Position numbers and translations under genes: made by a program. The notes under the pieces are model-generated. The model ran no database searches. It saw only the letters and a list, made by a program, of their open reading frames with translations, and was not told the origin of the DNA. Positions 58,200 through 64,000 of a DNA stretch of 64,000 nt are shown here, piece by piece. Position 1 is the stretch's first letter. Each line of letters opens with the position of its first letter. Location of the stretch: positions 4,817,501-4,881,500 of the forward strand of contig NZ_CP108581.1 of NCBI RefSeq assembly GCF_036010665.1. Direction: 5' to 3'. Source of the DNA: Microbispora sp. NBC_01189. Its GTDB lineage: Bacteria > Actinomycetota > Actinomycetes > Streptosporangiales > Streptosporangiaceae.

Positions 58200-58772
58200 T
58201 CAGGACCGGAGGACGGGCTCCCCGGTGAGTTCCACACCGGCCTCGGCCAGCCGGGCGAGCGCCGACTCGGTCGTCTCCCTGGCGACCCCGGCGGTCAGGT
58301 CCAGCAGGACCCGTACGGCGAAGCCGGCGGCCGCGGCGTCGAGGGCGGTGGCCCGGACGCAGTGGTCGGTGGCGATGCCGACCACGTCGACGGCCTCCAC
58401 CCCCCGCTCGCGCAGCCACGCGGCCAGCCCGGCGCCGTCGGCGGTGGCGCCTTCGAACCCGCTGTAGGCCGCCTGCCGCGCGCCCTTGCTGAAGATCTCC
58501 TCGACCTTCGCCGTGTCGAAGGCCGGATGGAAGGCCGCCCCCGAAGTCCCGGCCACGCAGTGCGGCGGCCAGGTGCCGACGTAGTTGGGCTCGGCGGCGA
58601 AGTGCGGTCCGGGGTCGACGTGGTAGTCGCGGGTGGCCACCACGTGGTCGTACCCGTGGTCGTCGATGTGGCGGCTGATCGCGGCGGCCACCCCGGCGCC
58701 GCCGCCGACCGGCAGGCTGCCGCCCTCGCAGAAGTCGTTCTGCACGTCCACCACGATGAGCGCGGTCTTCAT
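58200..58772 (-). CDS. pncA: Nicotinamidase
   Basis: A 190-residue cysteine hydrolase that converts nicotinamide to nicotinate in the NAD salvage path. The triad is Asp9 ([12 protein letters not shown]), Lys96 (SKGARQAA) and Cys138 ([11 protein letters not shown]), and metal ligands are Asp49, His51 and His57. It is followed upstream (minus strand) by pncB, the next enzyme of the path, 62 nt away. ATG 58772 has GGAGG at 8 nt. This family also activates pyrazinamide in mycobacteria. Confidence 0.94.
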   Translation of the reverse strand: MKTALIVVDVQNDFCEGGSLPVGGGAGVAAAISRHIDDHGYDHVVATRDYHVDPGPHFAAEPNYVGTWPPHCVAGTSGAAFHPAFDTAKVEEIFSKGARQAAYSGFEGATADGAGLAAWLRERGVEAVDVVGIATDHCVRATALDAAAAGFAVRVLLDLTAGVARETTESALARLAEAGVELTGEPVLRS

Positions 58773-58834
58773 CGGATCACCCTCCGGGCGATCACGGAGG
58801 ACCGGCGTCGTCCTCATGCGCCGGTCCCCCGCGA

Positions 58835-60112
58835 TCACTTGAAGATAGTAGGGACTGCGGGGTCTCCGGGGGAGAGGCTGCGGGCTTCGAGTGGCAACTC
58901 CGCCAAAGTCGCCCGATGGCGCTCGCGGGCGGTCAGGAGGCTCTCCCGGCCCACGACCTTGCCGTCCCGGACGAGTTCGGCCAGCAGCGGGCGGTCGCCG
59001 GACTCCACCGGCTCGCGGGTGACGACCTCGGCGGTGGCGGCGCCGCCGCCGGTCCTCCGGTAGGCCCACTTGCGCCCGCCGACGCTCGGCTTGCCCACCG
59101 ACGCCTTGGCGACCGGCCGGAGGCCTCCCGAGCCGTCCTCGCGGGCGACCAGCTTGTAGACGAGGCTGGCCGTCGGATGACCCGAGCCCGTGGACAGGGC
59201 GGTGCCGACGCCGTACGCGTCGACGGGCGCCGCCGCCAGCGCGGCGATCGCGAACTCGTCCAGGTCGCTGGTGACGACGATCCGGGTCCGGTCCGCGCCC
59301 AGGGCGTCGAGCAGGCGGCGCACCTCGACGGCCACCACGGCGAGGTCGCCGGAGTCGATGCGGACCGCGCCGAGGTCCGGCCCGGCCAGCTCCACCGCCG
59401 TCCGTACGGCCCTCTCCACGTCGTAGGTGTCCACGAGCAGGGTGGTGCCGAGCCCGAGGGACTCGATCTGGATCCGGAAGGCCTCCGCCTCCGAGTCGTG
59501 CAGCAGGGTGAACGCGTGGGCGGCGGTGCCCGCGGTCGGCACGCCGTACAGGTGACCGGCCATGAGGTTGGAGGTGGAGGCGAAGCCGCACAGGTAGGCG
59601 GCCCTGGCGGCGGCGACCGCGGCGTACTCGTGGGTGCGGCGCGAGCCCATCTCGATCAGCGGCCGGCCGCCGGCGGCCTGCGCCATGCGGGACGCGGCGG
59701 CGGCGATCGCGCAGTCGTGGTTGAGGATCGACAGGATCAGCGTCTCCAGCAGCACCGCCTCGGCGAAGGTCCCCTCCACCACCATGATCGGGGAGCCGGG
59801 GAAGAACGCCTCGCCCTCGCGGTAGCCGTACACGTTGCCGGAGAAGCGGTAGCCGGCGAGGAAGTCGCCCGTCGGCCCGTCCACGATCCCGGCGGAGCAC
59901 AGGAACTCGATGTCCTGCTCGTCGAAGCGGAAGTCCTCCAGCGCGTCGAGGAACCGCCCGGAGCCGGCCACCACGCCGTAGCGCCGTCCTCCGGGCAGCC
60001 GCCGGGCGAACACCTCGAAGACCGCCCGCCGGTGCGCCGCGCCGCCCGCCAGCGCGGCCTGGAGCATCGTCAGTTCGTACTGATCGGTCAGCAGGGCCGT
60101 GCCCGTGGTCAT
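58835..60112 (-). CDS. pncB: Nicotinate phosphoribosyltransferase
   Basis: The 425-residue enzyme couples nicotinate and PRPP, with ATP, to nicotinate mononucleotide. [30 protein letters not shown], the substrate segment [19 protein letters not shown] and the phosphate-binding VRIDSGD match the family. It forms an NAD salvage operon with pncA. ATG 60112 is chosen ([17 protein letters not shown]); GTG codons upstream overlap the divergent clpS promoter. Confidence 0.95.
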   Translation of the reverse strand: MTTGTALLTDQYELTMLQAALAGGAAHRRAVFEVFARRLPGGRRYGVVAGSGRFLDALEDFRFDEQDIEFLCSAGIVDGPTGDFLAGYRFSGNVYGYREGEAFFPGSPIMVVEGTFAEAVLLETLILSILNHDCAIAAAASRMAQAAGGRPLIEMGSRRTHEYAAVAAARAAYLCGFASTSNLMAGHLYGVPTAGTAAHAFTLLHDSEAEAFRIQIESLGLGTTLLVDTYDVERAVRTAVELAGPDLGAVRIDSGDLAVVAVEVRRLLDALGADRTRIVVTSDLDEFAIAALAAAPVDAYGVGTALSTGSGHPTASLVYKLVAREDGSGGLRPVAKASVGKPSVGGRKWAYRRTGGGAATAEVVTREPVESGDRPLLAELVRDGKVVGRESLLTARERHRATLAELPLEARSLSPGDPAVPTIFK

Positions 60113-60157
60113 GCGCACGTGTCGAAGAGTACGACGGTCGTGGTGCAGGATGGTTAC

Positions 60158-60445
60158 GTGGGTAGCACAGCTCCAGCCGAGGTCGAGCGTCCGTCGTCGG
60201 ACGTGCGCCCCGATCTGCCGTGGCTCACGATCGTGTGGAACGACCCGGTCAACCTCATGTCGTACGTCACATACGTCTTCCAGACCGTGTTCGGCTATCC
60301 CCGGCAGAAGGCCGAGAAGCTCATGATGGACGTGCATCACCGGGGCAGGGCCGTCGTGTCCAGCGGCACCCGGGAGGAGATGGAGCGGGACGTGCAGATA
60401 CTCCACTCCTACGGCCTGTGGGCGACCGTCCAGCAGGACCGATGA
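60158..60445 (+). CDS. clpS: ClpS adaptor of ClpAP/ClpCP
   Basis: The 95-residue adaptor delivers N-degron proteins to Clp protease. [34 protein letters not shown] is the signature, containing the N-degron pocket residues (ND motif), and [28 protein letters not shown] completes the fold. GTG 60158 is chosen for length; the ribosome site is weak (AGGATGG). It overlaps the next gene by ATGA. Confidence 0.92.
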   Translation: MGSTAPAEVERPSSDVRPDLPWLTIVWNDPVNLMSYVTYVFQTVFGYPRQKAEKLMMDVHHRGRAVVSSGTREEMERDVQILHSYGLWATVQQDR

Positions 60446-60969
60446 TGAGCGCGGGATTCAGGGCGGCGCGCGACGGCGTCTCGGTCCACCTCGACGCGGG
60501 CGAGGTGTCGATCCTGCGCTCGCTGGTGTCACAGGTGCTGGGCCTGGTGGAGCCGGGCGCCACGGGGGACGACCCGCTGGAGCGCGCGCTCGGCATCGGC
60601 TCGGCCACCCCGCCGGACGACCCCGTGCTCGCGCGGCTGTTCCCCGCCGCGTACGCCGAGGACGACGAGGCGGCGGGGGAGTTCCGGCGGTACACGGAGG
60701 CGACGCTGCGGGACGGCAAGCGGGCCGACGCGACCACCGTGCTGGAGACGGCGGCGCCGGGGCGGCTGACGCTGACCGCGGAGCAGGGGCAGGCGTGGCT
60801 GCGGGCGCTCAACGACGTCCGCCTCGGGCTGGGCGTGCGGCTGGAGGTGACCGAGGAGGTCCACGAGGAGATCTCCTCGATGTCCGAGGACGACCCGCGG
60901 TATCCCGTGTTCGTGATCTACGACTGGCTGACCTACCTGCAGGACACCCTCGTCAGGGCGCTTTGGTAG
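60442..60969 (+). CDS. DUF2017 protein
   Basis: A 175-residue helical acidic protein with the DUF2017 signature [26 protein letters not shown] and a C-terminal [14 protein letters not shown]. The family always sits beside clpS in actinobacteria; function unknown, possibly linked to Clp-mediated proteolysis. ATG 60442 overlaps the clpS stop by four bases (ATGA), with ATG 60445 as alternative. Confidence 0.85.
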   Translation: MMSAGFRAARDGVSVHLDAGEVSILRSLVSQVLGLVEPGATGDDPLERALGIGSATPPDDPVLARLFPAAYAEDDEAAGEFRRYTEATLRDGKRADATTVLETAAPGRLTLTAEQGQAWLRALNDVRLGLGVRLEVTEEVHEEISSMSEDDPRYPVFVIYDWLTYLQDTLVRALW

Positions 60970-60979
60970 GTTTTCCGAC

Positions 60980-61396
60980 ATGTTGACGATCTCACGCGAG
61001 CTGGTGGACAAGATCGTGGCCCACGCGCGGGCCGATCACCCGGACGAGGCGTGCGGCATCGTGGCCGGGCCCGCCGGATCGGACCGTCCCGAGCGCTTCG
61101 TCCCCATGGAGAACGCCGAGCGGTCCCCGACGTTCTACCGCTTCGACTCCATGGAGCAGTTCCGCGTGTGGCGGGAGATGGACGACAGGGACGAGACGCC
61201 CGTCGTGATCTACCACTCCCACACTGCCACCGAGGCGTACCCCTCCCGCACGGACATCCGGTACGCCTCCGAGCCCGACGCCCACTATGTGCTGGTCTCG
61301 ACCGCCTCCGAGGAGGAGACGCCGTTCCGGTCGTTCCGGATCGATGACGGCGTCGTTACGGAGGAGGACGTAAAGATCGTCGAGGCGTACGGTTAA
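60980..61396 (+). CDS. mec: JAMM-type protease for CysO-cysteine
   Basis: A 138-residue Mov34/MPN/PAD-1 zinc protease. The JAMM residues are Glu23, His79, His81, Ser89 and Asp92 (YHSHTATEAYPSRTD). By analogy with mycobacterial Mec+, it cuts the CysO-cysteine adduct made by CysM to free cysteine. It lies 10 nt after DUF2017, and cysO and cysM follow after a 329-nt spacer. ATG 60980 is the start. Confidence 0.9.
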   Translation: MLTISRELVDKIVAHARADHPDEACGIVAGPAGSDRPERFVPMENAERSPTFYRFDSMEQFRVWREMDDRDETPVVIYHSHTATEAYPSRTDIRYASEPDAHYVLVSTASEEETPFRSFRIDDGVVTEEDVKIVEAYG

Positions 61397-61405
61397 ACTT
61401 GACCC
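61394..61405 (+). promoter_or_regulatory. Promoter for leaderless cys leader peptide
   Basis: TAAACT at 61394-61399 fits the TANNNT -10 and ends 6 nt before ATG 61406, so transcription would begin at the A of that ATG. The -10 overlaps the mec stop codon. Confidence 0.5.
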
Positions 61406-61534
61406 ATGCCCTACGATGACGCCCGTCCTGTGTCGTCACCGGCTGTCCTGATGCGCCGGGTACGCCCGGAATCTCCTGTTCAGGCGTTCCTCTTCGCGCA
61501 CACGCCGTCCGTCGTCGTCTACGACTGTCGCTGA
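61406..61534 (+). CDS. Leader peptide ending in Asp-Cys-Arg, putative cysteine attenuator
   Basis: A 42-residue frame begins at a probably leaderless ATG and encodes MPYDDARPVSSPAVLMRRV... ending VVVYDCR-stop. Small leaderless leaders with Cys near the stop are known upstream of actinobacterial cysteine and sulfur genes, where ribosome stalling at Cys codons controls read-through. Here a single Cys codon precedes Arg and the stop, followed by 190 nt with hairpins (for example GCGCCC-CGCAC-GGGCGC at 61640-61656) before cysO. The regulatory role is inferred; no homologue was checked. Confidence 0.45.
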   Translation: MPYDDARPVSSPAVLMRRVRPESPVQAFLFAHTPSVVVYDCR

Positions 61535-61725
61535 GCCCCGGCCGCCTGCCGCCGCCCGGCTCGAATCCGGCCGGCTCCCGGCGGCTCCCGGCTGGAATCG
61601 CCGCCCGCCCGGCCATGTTCCATCCAGATGAACGAACGCGCGCCCCGCACGGGCGCACGCGGGCGGACGTGAGTGAACGGACGCCCACCCCGACGACGAC
61701 CACAGATCAAGGAGATTGAGCCGAG
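61535..61725. promoter_or_regulatory. Cis-regulatory spacer upstream of cysO
   Basis: The 191-nt spacer contains direct repeats CGGCTCCCGG (twice near 61570-61595) and the hairpin at 61640-61656, and ends with AAGGAGATTGAGCCGAG, the ribosome site of cysO. It could form alternative structures responding to the leader peptide. Confidence 0.35.
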
Positions 61726-62004
61726 ATGGCCATCGAGGTCCGCATTCCTACCATCCTCCGCAGCTACACCGATGGCGCCAAGGCGGTCAACGCCAAGGGA
61801 TCGACCCTCGAAGAGCTGTTCGGCGACCTGGAGTCGCGCCACCCCGGCCTGAAGGACCGGCTGGTGGACGACTCGGGGCTGCGCCGTTTCGTGAACGTCT
61901 ACCTCAACGACGAGGACGTGCGCTTCCTCGGCGGGCTCGGCACCCCGGTCGCCGACGGCGACACCGTGACCGTGCTCCCGGCCGTCGCGGGCGGAGCGCG
62001 CTAG
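61726..62004 (+). CDS. cysO: Sulfur-carrier protein CysO
   Basis: The 92-residue ubiquitin-like protein of the ThiS/MoaD group carries a thiocarboxylate at its C-terminus for cysteine synthesis by CysM. The fold includes AIEVRIPTILRSYTDG, RFVNVYLNDEDVRFL and DTVTVLPAVAGG. The GG is followed by Ala-Arg, so the C-terminus must be trimmed to expose the diglycine, or it is used differently. AAGGAG precedes ATG 61726. cysM follows with no gap (TAGATG). Confidence 0.93.
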   Translation: MAIEVRIPTILRSYTDGAKAVNAKGSTLEELFGDLESRHPGLKDRLVDDSGLRRFVNVYLNDEDVRFLGGLGTPVADGDTVTVLPAVAGGAR

Positions 62005-62952
<948 letters not shown>

Positions 62953-62962
62953 CGCCCGCCCG

Positions 62963-62986
62963 CCGCGCCACCCGTCGGCGGCGCGG
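62963..62986. terminator. Hairpin between convergent cysM and DUF3352 genes
   Basis: CCGCGCC (62963-62969) pairs with GGCGCGG (62980-62986) around ACCCGTCGGC. It occupies the 51-nt gap between convergent stops. Confidence 0.4.
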
Positions 62987-63003
62987 TCGTGCGGGCCGGG
63001 GGC

Positions 63004-64000
63004 TCAGTCGAAGACGACTCTGAGGGTGAAGCTCGATCCGGCCTCGCCGGAGGTGCCGCTCAGCCCGACCGCCCGCAGCTTCTCCAGGTCCCGCCGTTCG
63101 GCTTCCCCGGCGCCGCTCAGGTACAGCTTCTCCAGCCGGTCGAGGTCGGCGTACACCGCGTAGGTGGCGTTCCCGGCGTCCGGGACGGCCAGGCGGAACG
63201 TCTCCGACTCGGCGAGCGCGCCGCCGCCGCCGAGCGCGGCGGCGTACTCCGGGGTCGTCGCGAGCACGAACCGGCCGTCGCCACTCGCCGTGGCGAAGTC
63301 CGCCGGCCGCTCGATGCCGTTGAGGTAGGCCTTCACCCTGTCCACCACGTCCTGGGCCTTGGCGGCGTCGGTCGTGAGCACCGCGCCGAAGGCGGGCCGC
63401 GGGCCGTCCAGGCCCTTCTCGTCCAGGGCGAGCGTGAGGTTCCTGCCCAGCAGCGTCACGAGGTCGTCCGGCAGGGACAGGCCGTACTGCCGCGCCGCGT
63501 CGAGCGTCTCCGCGTACGGCCCGCCGCCCGCGCCGTTCGCGGCCTGCTCGATCGAGGGCCACTGCTCGCGCAGCAGGTCGCCCAGGCCGGAGAACGACGC
63601 CGCGGCGACCGTGGTCGCGGGCAGTTCGCCGATCCGCACCGGCTCGGGACGGCCCGGCGCCGTCTTCCCGCCGCGGGTGATCCCGGCCAGTTCCGCGTAG
63701 TCGCCGGAGAATCGGAGGGCGCCGGCGAAGCGCATGCCTTTGACGCGGTCGAGCAGCGGCTCCGCGCCGTCCCGCCTGGGGTACGCGGCCTCGACGGCCT
63801 TCTCCACGTCGGCCCAGAACGACAGCACGCCCGGCTCGCCCAGCGTCTGGAGATCGCCGGCGAAGCGGGGCTCGCCGGACAGCGGCGCCGCCGTGACGTA
63901 CTGGTCGGCCAGCTTCTGGCTCGGGGCGATGACGGCGTATCCGTCGCGGAACGCGAGGCCGCCCTTCCCGTCGCGCGGGCCGAGGCGCGCGATGCCCGCT
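63004..64000 (-). CDS. DUF3352-like secreted protein, 5' end outside window
   Basis: The open frame enters from beyond base 64000 and covers about 331 residues. The visible part is a beta-rich repeat domain: DGYAVIAPSQKLADQYV, GMRFAGALRFSGDYAELAG, ALDEKGLDGPRPAFGAVLTTDAAKAQDVVDR. It resembles DUF3352 proteins, usually one-helix membrane-anchored with a large external domain, of unknown role. The anchor would be in the missing N-terminus. Confidence 0.7.
   Translation of the reverse strand, partial: AGIARLGPRDGKGGLAFRDGYAVIAPSQKLADQYVTAAPLSGEPRFAGDLQTLGEPGVLSFWADVEKAVEAAYPRRDGAEPLLDRVKGMRFAGALRFSGDYAELAGITRGGKTAPGRPEPVRIGELPATTVAAASFSGLGDLLREQWPSIEQAANGAGGGPYAETLDAARQYGLSLPDDLVTLLGRNLTLALDEKGLDGPRPAFGAVLTTDAAKAQDVVDRVKAYLNGIERPADFATASGDGRFVLATTPEYAAALGGGGALAESETFRLAVPDAGNATYAVYADLDRLEKLYLSGAGEAERRDLEKLRAVGLSGTSGEAGSSFTLRVVFD

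Overview
The window is about 71% G+C with dense, mostly short-spaced genes, many GTG and TTG starts, and gene orders typical of Actinobacteria. The order thrC-thrB-rho-rpmE-prfA-prmC-tsaC-wecA-atpIBEFHAGDC, the filament protein next to methylmalonyl-CoA epimerase, thiolase and meaB, an isobutyryl-CoA mutase large subunit, NucS, and the mec-cysO-cysM set all point to a mycelial actinomycete. Protein signatures fit Streptosporangiaceae best, but genus is an inference from memory and was not tested.

Layout. 1-1121: end-truncated family 2 glycosyltransferase on the minus strand. 1308-5718: threonine synthase, homoserine kinase and Rho, with a roughly 360-nt structured leader before rho. 5933-7018: a secreted protein of unknown function sits between rho and rpmE. 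7336-10480: ribosomal protein L31, release factor 1, its methyltransferase, and the tRNA threonylcarbamoyladenosine enzyme. 10626-13683: an unrecognised three-gene set with WXG100-like features. 13934-23775: wecA, then a complete F1Fo ATP synthase operon and a DUF2550 gene. 23811-29832: cobalamin adenosyltransferase, a TetR regulator, NucS, two hydrolases and a FilP/Scy-like coiled-coil protein. 30018-32790: methylmalonyl-CoA epimerase, acetyl-CoA acetyltransferase and MeaB. 32808-38508: a DUF4230 protein, a large membrane protein with repetitive tail, a MarR regulator and a secreted subtilase. 38719-43804: IcmA, a thioredoxin-like/TPR protein, NAD-malic enzyme and YqgE. 43959-49590: secreted beta-mannanase, an MFS remnant, DUF3039, secreted metalloprotease and two exported or anchored proteins. 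49942-54602: helicase, heptad-repeat coiled-coil protein, membrane protein, MFS exporter. 54626-58101: a cobalamin-dependent radical SAM gene broken by an IS200/IS605-type element. 58200-60112: nicotinamidase and nicotinate phosphoribosyltransferase. 60158-62952: clpS, DUF2017, mec, a small leader peptide, cysO, cysM. 63004-64000: truncated DUF3352-like gene.

The genes link into several functions. Fo/F1 ATP synthase is complete. The epimerase, MeaB, cob(I)alamin adenosyltransferase and IcmA share B12-dependent acyl-CoA rearrangement chemistry. Mec, CysO and CysM form the sulfur-carrier-protein route to cysteine, here probably controlled by a leaderless peptide ending in Asp-Cys-Arg.

The most unusual points are: the decayed IS605-type element, whose TnpA is destroyed by an 11-bp tandem duplication and a +1 insertion while TnpB keeps its whole RuvC active site and an apparent omega-RNA end; the cysteine leader peptide; the WXG100-like module; and short tandem repeats that copy stop codons at two separate genes. 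No rRNA, tRNA or CRISPR array was seen.
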